Source of the DNA: Eremophila alpestris peregrina
Lineage: Eukaryota; Chordata; Aves; Passeriformes; Alaudidae
DNA length: 64,000 nt
NCBI GenBank assembly: GCA_009792885.1
Contig: WMCF01000014.1
Span: 17,166,594-17,230,593 of the forward strand
Reading direction: 5' to 3'
Under the pieces are notes generated by a model. It did not search any database, was not told where the DNA came from, and worked only from the letters and a program-made list of their open reading frames with translations. The position numbers were made by a program, and so were the translations under genes. Positions 13,688-26,182 of this stretch are shown here, in pieces (position 1 is the stretch's first letter; each line of letters opens with the position of its first letter).

Positions 13688-14648
13688 TATAGTGGGTTGG
13701 CCTTGGCTCTCATGCCACTGCCCACCTGTAGAGAATGTGGACATGAGGTTTCTTTGGAATGAGGTTTGAGCTATCCTAAACTGGGCCTCAGGTTTTGGGC
13801 CTGTGGGAGTTGAGAAGCCTTAGTGGCGCATTTAGAAATTAGATTAAGGTGGGTGCATTTTTTAGATAGGATAGTTAGGGTGGATTTATGGTAGCTACCT
13901 TTAATTGGGATTGTTTTGCATTCTTTTAACTCTCTGTACCAATTAGTGTGCAGTTGTAACTGTAAACTATCTCAACTGTATTTAACCACACATCTTGAGG
14001 AATAAAGGGGAGAACACATGATGTAACCATATTGGTTGTTAGTCTGTGTTGCTCTGTCCCAGCTTCCAGGATTAATTAGTGACCATGGCATCGCCCACCA
14101 AGCCACTCTATCACTTCCCTTCCCAAAGGACAGGACAGAGGAAAATAAGATAGAAAAGGCTGAGATAAGGCAGTTTATTAAAGCAAGAAAAACCCAAAAG
14201 TTTGCACACATAAGCAAAGAGAGGGAAAACTTATCTTTACCTCCCAGCAGAGAGTAATTTCAGCCACTTCCAGAAAGCAGGAGTTCAGCACACAGAGTGG
14301 TTGCTCCAAAGGGCAAACACTGTAAAATAACAAATGCCTCCAATTCTTCTTCCCTGCCTTAGCTTTTATATCTGAGCTGACATCATGTGGTATGGAATAC
14401 CCATTTGGTTAATTTGCATCAGCTATTTGAGCCTAGTTGTGTCCTCTCCCAGGATATTGCCCACTCTCAGCCCACTTGATGGGAAGAGGGGATGAGAGAA
14501 TTGTTAAAGAGACAGTGCTGATAGTGTGCCAGTGCTGCTTAGCAGCAGACAAAACACTGGTGTCTTATCAACACCTTTCCGGCTACGAATGTAAAGCACA
14601 GCACCCTGAGAACTGCTAAGGGAAGATTAACTCCAGCTCAGCCAGACA
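13688..14648 (-). mobile_element. Solo LTR with perfect 5-bp target duplication
   Basis: An avian LTR that begins TATAGTGGGTTGGCCTTGGC and ends CAGCCAGACA. AATAC lies on both sides (13683-13687 and 14649-14653), an exact 5-bp duplication. The motif CCACCAAGCCACTCTATCAC, and the TTTATT (AATAAA on the minus strand) near 14172, fit a family common in songbirds. Its first base pair has decayed from TG to TA. The copy is split by a second LTR at 13727-14092; without it the LTR is about 600 bp. Confidence 0.75.
13727..14092 (+). mobile_element. LTR nested in another LTR
   Basis: This insert breaks the surrounding LTR between CACTGCCCACC and GCCCACCAAGCC. The 7-bp GCCCACC is present on both sides (13720-13726, 14093-14099). 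It starts TGTAGAGAATG and has a TATA-like TATTTAACC near 13979 and GAATAAAGG near 14000, then about 90 bp of U5-like sequence. The right end (CATGGCATC) lacks a clean CA, so the exact border could be a few bases off. It is younger than the LTR it interrupts. Confidence 0.6.
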
Positions 14649-14749
14649 AATACAATACCTCACACAAGATCAAACATTCTAGCATGCAGATTTGATTCTC
14701 CTTGCAGAAATGATAAGTACAAAAAAACTGTCAAATTCTCAAGTAAAGC

Positions 14750-15104
14750 TGTGACAGCTATAGCTGGTCTGTAAGCTGCACAGATAAAATTTGCCAAAAA
14801 GACCCCAACTTGACCCCTAGTTCATTAAAAGAGTAGAAGTAAACAAGTCCCTGGGTAAGACAATGATAGGTAAGACAATGATAGGTTGGATTCAAAACAG
14901 GGGACTCTAGCCAATCCCATTCAATCCCAAATACAGACATATAATTGGCCAGTGAGCTGGGCTTATGATCTCGACCAGTCAGGTGTTCAAGCACGGGAAT
15001 TTTGAAGCTCCTGTAAAAGAGGGTGTCTACCAATAAATCTTGGCTGTTGTTGCATTAACTCACTCAGTGTGTTCAGTCATGTGCCTGTCTCCAAAACTGC
15101 AACA
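14750..15104 (+). mobile_element. Solo LTR, ERVK-like (same type as inner provirus)
   Basis: A 355-bp LTR from TGTGACAG to GCAACA. The flanks TAAAGC (14744-14749) and TACAGC (15105-15110) match at five of six positions, as expected for a 6-bp ERVK-type duplication. It aligns along its length with the inner provirus LTR at 46004-46322: TATGACAG start, CTGCACAGAT, a CCAGTGAGCT block, CAATAAA and a CCTGTCTCC end. It carries an internal 15-bp tandem duplication at about 14853-14884. Confidence 0.8.
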
Positions 15105-16467
15105 TACAGCCATGGAAGCAATGGAAAAACTGTGTATCTCCCTCCCTTAGCCCTCCCTTTACCACCAAAGCATAGTGGCAGAATTACAGACAAGAAGACA
15201 GACACACTGACAGCAGGCTACTGACCCAAGGGTCTTGCACATGTGCTTTCTGTAAGATTTAGAGATAACCCTACTTCTTCCACTAATACAAAATTATCAA
15301 ATTATTCTGCATCTTGCTTGAAATGCTAGGCAACCCCAAATATTTAGGGATCTTCCAGCTGCAATTTGTACAGCTTTCACGCTGAAGAAGTGTGAAAGTA
15401 CAGCTTACTTAAAATTTCATTTAGGAAAATAAAAACAAAACAGAACATCAAACCCACAAACAGAAAATTAAGTACTGCATTTCTGTGTTAGTACAAACCT
15501 TAGCCTTAAACTACTTCAGGATTCTCAGATAGCTTTTAAGTAAGTTTTAAAGTATCTCTTCTAGGAAAGTAAAAATTTTATTGTATTCCATATCTATCTG
15601 TGCCCAAATTGTTATTGTCTCCTTAAGACCCAGCTCCATGGCTGGAAACAAAGCCAGGGTTTCTTTAACAAGTCGGAGCACCCAAGCCAGGTTCTCTTTT
15701 GCCTCATGGCTTTTGCTCAAGGCAGAGGCTCCACTTCATCAGAGGTTGTTACAGGTAGGTTTTTCAGGGCTCACAAAAATAACAACTTAAAAAGCTAAAT
15801 TTCACAATCAGAAACTGTTTCGGAGTAAGTTTTGCAAACTCCATCAAAGCCTGAGCCAGTCCCAGGGCTGGGTCACCCCACGCAGGTGCTGGAACAACAT
15901 TTTAGGAAAAAGGATGTCAGTGCTGAATGTCTCATCTGCTACCAAGTTTCAAAAATCCCAAAAGCAATTTATTGAAATAATGGCTTCCCAAAAAGAAATC
16001 TCATTGATCACAAAGTATGATTTGAGCCTGACATTACTTTTGATATTTACACTAGAACTTGAGGAGCCATATAATGTGCCTACAAATGAAATGAGAAACA
16101 GAAGAGTTTAGGACCTGCTGATTTTTGGCTGTAAATTTAAATATCAATACAATATTATTAGCCATCACAAGAAAACAATTGTCATTGTAGATCAAAACTA
16201 TTTACTTGCAACTAGACAATTTTCTCTAATAGATAGCTACCTTTTTAGGAACCAAAAAATACCACTCTGCATTATAAAAATATAAGAAAGCGTGAAACTC
16301 ATAGCTAAACAAAAATCCAGCTGTTCCTGAGGAGTCTGGATATTTAATCTTGCAGCTGCTAATTATGAAAATAAAATGCATATTGCAGATAACAAAATTA
16401 TTTTCTAATTTGCACAGTTGAAGGAAAGCATTCTTAGATTAATTTGGAGTTTTTAATTTTAACTATC
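15105..16467. other. TNS3 intron, no firm feature
   Basis: Mixed-composition intron. The stretch at about 15640-15900 has a few C/G-rich blocks (CCCAGGGCTGGGTCACCCC) that could be an LTR remnant, but no ends or signals were found. Confidence 0.4.
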
Positions 16468-16506
16468 ATCATAGAATATATCATGGAACAGTTTGAGTCG
16501 GAAGGC
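16468..16506 (-). mobile_element. CR1 LINE 3' terminus, first piece
   Basis: CATAGAATATATCATGG followed by AACAGTTTGAGTCGGAAGG is the antisense form of the extreme CR1 3' end with its short terminal repeats. The element is cut here by the LTR at 16507-17147 and resumes at 17148. Confidence 0.85.
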
Positions 16507-17147
16507 TGTAGGAATCTTGATGGGGTGTTCTGGGATGGTAACAAGGGATCTCTAGAGTCCAGCCAGCTCTTAGAACATGCAGTTTATTACATGGGTTGTG
16601 GGTAAAAAACAGGGGGCTTACTCAAGCTGCCAGCCACAGCTAAAAGCAAGCCCCAGAGAGCATGAGAGAGAGTCTGTGTTTCTCTGTGTGGTTGTGTGTG
16701 TGGGTGTGAGTGTCTGTGTGGGTGTGTGAGAGTGTGTCCCAAGTTCTTGTTACAATACATTATATCCCTTTCTGTGCTGAATATTCCAATTTACAGTAAC
16801 CAACCAGTACAAGACACAAATCCTATACAATTTACATACAGTCTACAAGAGTTACTACATTACCACATTGTGTTACATTTTAAACCCTAAAATCCACTTC
16901 TAAAACTCTCTTTTCTTCCCTGCCACGTTGGCAGGGTCTCTCCGACCTTTGGACCCTTTAGTTTCTAAGAGTATTGTTCAATCAAAGAAGATCTTCTTTC
17001 AGCTGGCTATACCATTGTCTTTTCCAGTTACTCAGTAACTAGCTCACTGGCATTTCCACCTCTCTTACTGTCTCTACATTCAAAGAGCTTTTTGCTAAGC
17101 ATTCATATCTATAAAGTTTTCCTATTAAACTTTCATCCTTCCCAACA
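16507..17147 (-). mobile_element. LTR inserted into CR1
   Basis: A 641-bp insert from TGTAGGAATC to TCCCAACA. On either side stand GAAGGC and CAAGGG, which share AAGG and may be a worn 6-bp target duplication. TTTATT near 16580 supplies AATAAA on the minus strand close to the 3' end, so minus is the likely sense. It holds a GT-rich tract at about 16684-16740. It must be younger than the CR1. Confidence 0.7.
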
Positions 17148-17661
17148 CAAGGGACCCTAAAGATCACCTAGTTCCAATGCCCCTGCCATGGGCAGGGATG
17201 CCTTCCAGTAGACCAGGTTGCTCAAAGCCCAACCTGGCCTTCAGCATTTCTAGGGATGGGCATCCACAACTTTTCTCTGCTGCCTCTTCCAGTGTCTCTT
17301 CACCCTCTATTTATTCTTTCTATCTCATCTTAATCTCTTTGCTTTCAGTTTAAAGCCAGTCCTGCCACTACATGCTCTTGTAAATAACCTCTCTCCATCT
17401 TTCTTGTGGGGTCCTTTCAGGTACTGGAAGGCTGCAATAAGGTCACCCCTTTTTTCCTTTCTCATTTGCAGACTGAACAAACCCTATTCTCCCAGCTTTT
17501 CCTCACAGGAGATAAGGAAATCCATTAATCCTTCCAACCAACTTGGTGGCCTCTCTGATCTTGCTTCCTGTGCTGGGGACCCCATAGCTGTATGCAGCAC
17601 TGCAGGTGGGATCTTGCCTGAGAGGAGGGGGTGAAGCATCTCCCTCACGCTGCTGCCCACA
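17148..17661 (-). mobile_element. CR1 LINE 3' region, second piece
   Basis: Antisense CR1 resumes with GGGACCCTAAAGATCACCTA and runs through CCATGGGCAGGGATGCC, CCAACCTGGCCTTCAGCA and the segment that encodes, on the minus strand, the end of CR1 ORF2. It stops at CTGCCCACA where the next LTR begins. Many substitutions and stops show that it is not coding. Confidence 0.9.
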
Positions 17662-18215
17662 TGTAGGAGAAGGGATTACAGGTGACCTCAACCCTGACAA
17701 GTAACAGCTGTGTTAATTACACAATACAGCCTTGCCCCTGATGAGTCACAGCTATATCCAGTAAAGATAAGTGCGATAAAAGGGGTGGGTGGATGGGTCA
17801 CTCACCCACCTTGAGGAGGACCTTAAGGAAGAGGGGATGCAGAAGGATATACTGAAGGAACAATCCAGGAGGACTGAGCAAAACACAAGAGAGAAGCACT
17901 GCTGTGAGGTCAGTCTGGGTCTGCAGTTAAAACCTGTTGTTGGAATCTGCAGTCACAGACTAGCTAGGTAAAAGCCTGCATTCAGAGTCTGCAAACTAAT
18001 ACATGCAGCCATAGTTTAGCAGGAAATAACCACCAGTCAGAGGCTGCAAGGGAAATCTACTGTAGGAGCTTGCTGCAGCCACAGTCAGTGAATAGTTGGA
18101 GTCAGGATAACTGAATTGTAAAGAGGAATAAACTAGGACCCTTTTCATGCTGCGCTAAATGAGAATTCTGTGTCTCAGCTCATTTCTGCCCTCTAATGAG
18201 AGGGCTGATGCAACA
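17662..18215 (+). mobile_element. Second LTR inserted into the same CR1
   Basis: A 554-bp LTR from TGTAGGAGAAGG to GATGCAACA. The flanks CCCACA (17656-17661) and CTCATA (18216-18221) match at four of six places, and both differences are C/T transitions, consistent with a decayed 6-bp duplication. GCGATAAAAGG near 17774 is a TATA-like site and GGAATAAAC near 18126 a polyadenylation signal, giving plus sense. CR1 sequence joins correctly across it. Confidence 0.75.
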
Positions 18216-18421
18216 CTCATACTGCTTTTGATACAGCCCAGGATGCATGTGGCTTTCTGGGCTGCAAGAGCATATTGCTGGGTCATGTCCAGCCTCTCAA
18301 CCACCAGCACCCCCAAGTCCTTCTCAGCGGGGCTGTTCTTGATCTGTTCATCACCTAGTTTGTACTGATACTGGGGGATGCCCCAACCCAGGTGCAGCAC
18401 CTTGCACTTGGTCTTATTAAA
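18216..18421 (-). mobile_element. CR1 LINE ORF2 C-terminal piece
   Basis: On the minus strand this encodes a recognisable CR1 ORF2 segment: HLGWGIPQYQYKLGDEQIKN, then SPAEKDLGVLVVERLDMTQQ and ALAAQKATCILGCIKS. The 81-codon frame continues into the neighbouring LTR and so is not a protein. CR1 is cut off at about 18421, the usual 5' truncation of LINE copies. Confidence 0.9.
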
Positions 18422-20879
18422 CTATAAAGTGTATATATATATAAACTATAAATATATACAATCATAAATATATAAAAGCTGTATACATATATAGTTTGTT
18501 CATAAAACTAGGACAAATCAACTATTCAAATACTACAAACCTTCAAAATACAAGGATTTATAGTTGTTCTTCTATTATATAACATCATTATTTCATATTC
18601 TATCTTTTTCTTAAACATAATTTTAGAATACCTCTGATCTGAGAATTTGAACTTCACTTTACCTTGGTCTTCATCCATGTGTTTCCAAAAACAGGTGATA
18701 ACCAACTAAATTGTAAAAGTCAAGCTATGCATATAGGCAGGGAACAGTTTTGACAAAAGAACATGAGAAAATATAACAGCAGTGCAACATTTCATTCTTT
18801 ACACCTTGCTGAGTAATGGTACCACAGAGGTCTTTTAAATTCAATGCCTTATCTCCATGCACAACTCAATCCCTGCTACCATTTTTTCCAAGGAGGCAAC
18901 ACTTTAAAATATGGGAGTAACACAGCTGTCAAAAAAACAAGATCGCTACAGAGGTGACCTAAGTAATGCTGGAATTTAATTAACTAAACCAAAGGGGCCC
19001 ACTTTCTTTCAACTTGACCACTCTTCCCAGGAGTTGTTCCAACTTTCTGAACTGCCTAGACTGATGCCAAACAACATTCCCATGCTGAATCTGAATCATG
19101 CACACATATACACCCCCAAGTATCAGGGACTCCCTTGTAACTGAAAATCTCTGAGCAAAGGTTTTGTGTGTATTTCCACTCCTCTACCTGATCCACAAAG
19201 GGCAACTTATTTTAAAATTAGGTCCTGAAATCCAAAACACATACAAAATTTAGTGGCATCCTTCCAAGAACGTGTTTTCCTGGCACTTCTCTCCTTGAAA
19301 TCTAAATACCTAAAGGCAGGCCTGCGAGTTAAAAATATTTCAGTCTCTTAAGCCTTTTTACTCATCCCCAGAGCTACCCACTGTCCATCCATCACTTGGG
19401 AAAACATACAGAAGTGAAAGCCAGCTACGTAAACTCGTACACCACAAATTCAGCAAGAGCTGTTCTGATCCAGTCCACCTGAACAAAAAGAAGATGATTG
19501 CAAATACACAAACTCCTTCAAACTGTACTGTTGTTCCTGTTGCAGCAGGAAACATTACAGAAGACCTGGATTATCTTTTATCAACCTCAAAAATAAGCAT
19601 TTTTACCTTCAGGCAAACCTGGACAAGTCCTGAGCTGCATTCTTTTGAAGTTAAATCTTCTTATGTGTGCTTGTTTTTTCCTTTCTCCCTCTCTAACAGA
19701 TAGACCTTCATTCCTTACAAACTCTTCCTATGTAACTCCTTCAAAATCCATAGAAAAATACATATGGTTTGAATTTCCAGCTCTTGGACCACAACAAAGC
19801 TGCTTACCTCTTTACTAGGCATGACAAGGAATTTTCTGCAATAGTCAATCACTGACTTATTTATATCAACTAATATTCTCTAAGCAAAACTCTGCACATA
19901 GGAAAACCAAAGTTAGGGCAAATCCCTGAGCTTATAAAGGCCAGAAATGTCTCTACTCCTGATGTTTGAGCTGCAGCCACTTTTTCTGCTCCTGGAGGTA
20001 AGCAGTCTTGCTTAAGAATCATGAGACTTTTATCAGCCAGAAAAAGCAAATGAAAATGTAAATGCAAAGGAGGAACTGGAGAACGCAATTATATTCAAAG
20101 AAATCTGAACTACTGCAGCAAAGGAGGAGTGGAAACGTGTTGGCTGAAAATGTAATTTAGTATACCAGCTATTCCCTTACAGTGGTTCTTTTCATAGTCT
20201 GTTTCAATATCCAAACAAAGCTGAGTTAATTTCAGTTTCTAGATTACTGACATCATTCTTCCCAAAATAAACAGCTGCTAGAAAAAGTTGTTCTCCTGCA
20301 CTGACCAATCAAGCTAGACACTCGTCCACATCTTCAAGAATTTGTGTATTACCGAAATTATCTGTCAGTAACAGCTTTCTGGATGTCCTGTAGCAGTAAC
20401 GCTTATTTTTATATCGCTGCTGCTGCTGTCAAGCTCCCAGATCCCAGAAGACTTTACCTTCTCTGTCTCTAGAATGAATCACCTCAAACTAGGGGGAGTG
20501 AAGCTGTTAGTTCTTCCTTAAGTAACAGCTGTATCTCACCACAGCGCAGCCCACAAACTTTTGCTCTAAACATTATTCCAAATGTACACATGCATCACCA
20601 CCAGACAGCTGTGCCCCTGGACAATGTTCATTTTCTTCAGGGACTGTCACGACTTTAATGACTTCTCAGTTGAACAAAGGATAAAAGTGGTTCTTGTATA
20701 CTCAAAATACATCTACCTGTTAATTGTTCATGTAGGAGTTAAACGTTAAGTTCAAACCTAATTCAGAAAGTACAGATTTTCTGGTTCAAGTGTGTAGCAA
20801 TGTATTTGCATGAGTTAGGCCACTCTTTGTACCATCCAAACTCCTTGTAATTTTATCAGAACACCTGCAGTCTTGTTAT
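18422..20879. other. TNS3 intron with AT tract
   Basis: Begins with an AT-rich low-complexity tract (18425-18500, TATATATAAACTATAAATA type). The rest is ordinary intron with no recognised gene or element. Confidence 0.5.
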
Positions 20880-21190
20880 TCAAACCCTCAGGAATCCATC
20901 AAGGCCGCTGAGAGAAAAGCAGGATTAAAATAAGAACAAGAGGCCTGGGAAACCGACCATTGAGAATGCAAACTTCAGATAAAAGTTGGCTCAGCATGGG
21001 GATGGATTCTGACCAATTAGGTGCCCTGAGGGGTGCGTGCCAGCCTCATGGACAGGCTGAGGATCCAGTCAAATAATGTGTGTGTATGTGAATATGCTAT
21101 GCTAGAATCTGTAACTGTTGCTTATTGCAAACAATAAAACGGCTTCTGCGAAACCACATTGGTTCAATGTTCAGAGGTCCATTTCTCCTG
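20880..21190 (+). mobile_element. Possible LTR remnant
   Basis: A short block of different composition with GACCAATTAGG, a GTGTGTG run and CAATAAAACGGCTTCTGCG, which looks like a retroviral polyadenylation signal and R/U5. No ends or flanking duplication were found. Confidence 0.35.
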
Positions 21191-24100
21191 CACAAATGTT
21201 GCTGTTCTTGCAAATCAGTAAATGGTTGCACATGAAACAAGTCAGGACTCTGATAAAAGACACAAAGCACACAACACAAGCTATGCTGGTTTTACTTTTC
21301 CAGAACCAGTGAACTAGCTCTCTCCTTTGGGATGATGCAGAATTGCTGTTAAATTGGAAATGTCCCACATTTGCCTCAAAGATATGAAAAGAAACAAAGA
21401 AGTATATTAAGAACTCCTAATGCAAACTGATGAATCTCACTTAAGACGCAAATTTAGTTTTAATCTCACTGCATTTTGGTTCTTTGTGAGAAAAAAAATC
21501 CAGCTCTTTTCCTTGCTTCTATTCCAGGCCTCTTTTGCAATTTCATAAGCCTGAACTGCATGTACATGTGAGTGATTTTGGACCATTAACACTGAGCATG
21601 CTTGATTACAGGCTGAGGCTCAACACTGACACCTGCACTTAGCTAGATTACCAGAAGAAACACAGACAACATCATAGCATCACTGCATAAATTAGCTTAT
21701 TTTACGGTAAGTTTACTTGAAACAGATTAATTCAGACAGGTCATCAAGCTGCTCAAATTTTATTGTTCTAAATATGGTGCTCTTCGTGGTGCTCCATCAC
21801 AAGAATGCTTTGGGATAAACACTGGTTAAACCTATCCATGGATGTGTTTAGAAAGATGTTCTTTAACTGTATCACTCAACTCCAAGTTTTTGCTTCCTCT
21901 GTTATCAGTACCAGGCTTCCTGGGATGCATCACCTTTTGCGGTACTAGGTACTTCTGGCTATGTGTACATTTCCACATCTGAGGTCAATTGGATTACTAG
22001 GTTCACCAGTCTGATCCACTTCAGATATAGATTTAAATTTTGTAAGCAAGGCTACAATATACACCTCTTCAAAGTTTTTATGCTTACTGTTGCAAGTACA
22101 GATGATACCTGGACTGGTGCAGCGTGGCAGAGAAGGCTCATGCAAACAAACCAACCACAATGAACTGATCAAAAATTTGGGAAAAAAAGATATGGACTGT
22201 GAATCCATGTCATGTTAGAACCTGGCATTGCCCAGTTGTGGTGCTTTCTAAAATTTGGAGACCTAGAACTGCATTTAGTGCAACTCTCAAATTGTGACAT
22301 AAAAAGTAGGTTTTGATTTTGTAAATTGGTGCGAGGCTGTGAGATCAGTTTCTGGTTCATAAACATTAATTTGGAAATACTTTAATATGTTTTTAAAGAA
22401 GTTTTAGAAAATTATTATTTGAGGGTAAAATAATTTAACTGGAAAGGAAAAGGTATGAAGTAATCGATCACTTTTTTCCTTTACCTGACCCAAGGAAACC
22501 CAATATTCATATATACATTGCATTTTAAACAAAACTAGTTTTCCAACATGAAAGAGCAGTACCTAAGCCATGAGGAAACTGTTTGGTTTGCTAGGTTTCT
22601 CAAGTCCCTGAGTATAACAGAAAAAAAAGGAGACTGAAGAAAACAAGGTATGTTATCACAAAAAACAAAAAGTGAACCAACGTTCTGAAAGGAAAACAAG
22701 TGATGGAATTGTTGTTAGAAAAATGCTAACAAGCAGAACACACAAGTTCACATGAGGTCCTTAAACCTTGAATCTTTTAAGAAGCATAAAAGAGAACATC
22801 CAAGACCCCACAGAACCTTCATCTGTGCAAAGGTTAAGATGAATTTCCTAGTCAAAAGGATCACATTTGTACTTAAATGCTTTTTTAAGTACTCTGGAGC
22901 AAGAAAAACTTCAGTTTTGCTTCACAGAGTAGTAGCTTCTAGATCAGAGGCTGGCTGCTGTTCAGCCAGTATGGAACATAGGTAGAGTCAGCCAGCAAAG
23001 GCTCATCTTTAGAATACTACTGTAATTTATCATCCCACTTTTGCCCACCTGGGATCAACAGAAAATAATACTTGTTCCATGATCCAAAGTACAAGGAATA
23101 GACTGATACATTTACAACTGTCACCCAATATACAGCAGCTACTGTGTCATTTTGATTCTACTTCTGCAAAATTTTCTCTGTTATTTTAAACAAAGGTTTC
23201 ACAAGTACTTTGTGCTTGGATAACCAGCAAAAGAACAAGATAACATCACAGTACAGAAATATTGCCACAAGCACAAAAGACTAAGTAAAATTTAAGGTAT
23301 TTCAAAGTCACTAAACTATGTGAAACTATCTCCCTTTGTTCCTATCAAAAACAAAGCCCATCTTCAGGAATACTTCAATAATTTGCAAGTGCATACTCCA
23401 AATGCTGACGTGCAGAATTCACAATTATTCTTTGTAACAGATGAAACAGCACACACACCATGAGTTGTGGCATTTCTCTTACTACACTGCTAGGCTTTCA
23501 GCAAAAATTAGTCATGATCATCAAATATAAACCAGCAGAAAAACACTGATGGCTCTACATGGTTGCTGGAAACTGTACAGAACCACAGTGAAAGGCTTAA
23601 AGTGGCTGTCTAAAAAGGTCAACATAATGAATTTACTCCTTTTTTTAAGTATGGAACATGAAGTTCCACAGTATTGCCATTCGTAATAAAATTGCTCCAC
23701 CACTCTATGGCATAATAAATTGATTTCCAGGTGTTTCTAAGCAAGTACACATATCAAAAAAAGAAGTTCAGGTACACATATGTTTAGCAGAGCTCTTTGA
23801 TTTTCTAACTCACTAATTGAACTTAAAGGATTTTGCATTGGGACTCAAAAGACTTGCCATTTATTTTCATATAATAGAGCAATAGTAGAAGCAATATAGG
23901 ATAACCTTATATGATAATAATTATAGTATTTATTTCTTGTAAAAATATTTGAAGGTCCATACATATTCAATATACATATGCTAACATAACAAATTATGTA
24001 TATTTGGTGGAAAACTTATACTGTACCTAAATCACTTAAGAACTTCATAAAAAATATTTTATATTTATTTACTGAAAGGAACACAGGGAATATCCTGATA

Positions 24101-26182
24101 CAGAAATCTTTAGATGAGCTTCAGAAGTTTAGCAAATTCTTTAAATGGGTAAGAGTTTAGGCAACATTCTTCAAGGTTCAAACAAGATAGAGAAAAACAG
24201 TATCTAGCCCATACTACTTGAGAGAGAGCTCACTCCTCTGGGCCATCTCAGAAACCATACTGATCCTTCTACCTGGAACTCCAAGAACAAAGAAAACATA
24301 AACAATAAAAAAGAGCTGTAGTAATGGAACTTTTATTTTCATAGTTGGAGAGAGCATGTCCACAGTAAGAAATAGGATTGGGTTCTGAAAAAGAAAACTT
24401 CCCTCTGCTTGCTTAAAGTTGCCTCCATCTATTCAGAGTAGAAGGAGTTTGAACTAGAGCTCTTCTTCAGCATTTGGATTCTGCCCATGTCTGAAGGCAG
24501 AATCAGAGGAGGTATGATAAATATGCAGGTAGATCTGCAGTCTACCTCATCTCACTTTCCTCTTATTGCTTAGCAGTCTGATCCAAAGCTTTCTGATGTC
24601 CAGGAAAATCTTTGCAAAGAACTTAAGCCTTAAACAGAAGGAATCACAGATAAATATTTAACACTTAACAAGTGAAACTGCGGGAGCAGGGATAGAAGTG
24701 CCCAGGACAGCTTTCTGGGATCACTACATGGATAACAAATTGTACTATCTCTAGCAAAGCTTCCCTTACCACTAAAAAACAAGCAAAGCACTAGAGATGA
24801 CTACACTAAAGGCTGTTAATGTTATTTGTACAGCTAAAATTCTTCTGTCACTTAAAAAATATAATCTCCTGATTTGGAGGAATTTGCTTAACCACAATTT
24901 ACTATCAGAAGAGCCTGTGGTCTATAGTGCTAAAAAAGCACAGAGTATTAAGCTTCACCCTGTGCAGACTATTGAACATAACAGGCACTCCTTCAAAATT
25001 CAGACATTAAAATCTAAAGCTGTGGGACTCAGGAGGGCTAGTCTTTTAATATATTCTTTTCCAAAGTCAAGGAAAAAACCCACCAGAACATATATGAGGT
25101 GGTTGTTAATGTGCTAACACCATCTTAGAAACACATGCAATGGAATAAAAAACCTCTCTACTTATCACTAGTTGCAGAAGATGCTTCCTGCAGAAACCTT
25201 GATACTGAAAAAATTGACAGTTACAGAGTAGTCCAATTAAATCCCAGCATGATATATTTGCTGAAAGAGCCCTCCTTGAAAAATCAGCACTTGTCATAGA
25301 ACCAAGCCTTCCTTACCAAAGCATCTTCATAACAAAAAACCACATTTTTAACAAGCTGTAAGCAGAAACTTTCAGGCCTTTCTAATCAACAGAACATGGT
25401 TGCCAATGGGGAGAAAAATGTGAATATCACAAAATCATTATCTTATAAAAGGAGTGTTGCAGCTGAAACCACCAAGCAGGACCAAGAGAGCCAATGGAAA
25501 GAAGTCTAGCCAAAAAAGGAAAGGTACATGATGTTAAAAGACCAGTGAAAAGGCAAAAATTACTCCCAATCATAACAATGTGATTACTTCAGGATTCACC
25601 AGAAAAAGGATTGCTATTGCTTCATGGTGGCCTTAAAAACCTGTCTCTTGTTCTGTAAGTCTTCCCAGAGATTTGTCATTTGGTAATCATAACAAATCTG
25701 GTATCTTAACTCAAGTTCATTGATGCACATGCAATGGTTCTATGACCTCTTACATAATGTACAAATGGCATCATGACTGATAATGCCCTCTATTCACACT
25801 TCCTTTTTTTACTAGAGTAAATGCTCACATATGTGTGACGCCTAAGATAGTTCAGTGTATGTGTGCTTTGGTGCAAACACAGTGTATGGATTTAATTGCT
25901 TCTCCTTCTAGTCTTAGGAAAGAACCAAATCATAATTTGTACTAAGGCATTTTGGATAGTTTCTCCCTTACACTTTTAATATCTGATGCTGCTATGCTAA
26001 TTTTACTCTTGAGCAAGTAAGGTGTTGAAATAGATCCAAAACCTGTAATATCAAGAAGGTTATTTTCCCTTGTCTAATGAAGCTAAAAAAGTGAGATGCT
26101 CTATTGCCTTTAAAAGAAGGAGGAGGAGTTGTTCAGGAAGCAGGTGCAGGGAAGGAGAACACTTGTGGCAGAGGCTTGGCTC
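21191..26182. other. TNS3 intron, no recognised feature
   Basis: Five kilobases of AT-rich intron. Frames of up to 106 codons (24797-25117) show no similarity I recognise and no codon structure. No RNA gene or clear transposon seen. Confidence 0.5.

Noticed and set aside
24797..25117. 106-codon plus-strand frame as a gene
   Set aside because: AT-rich intronic sequence, no domain, no splice structure and no promoter signs.
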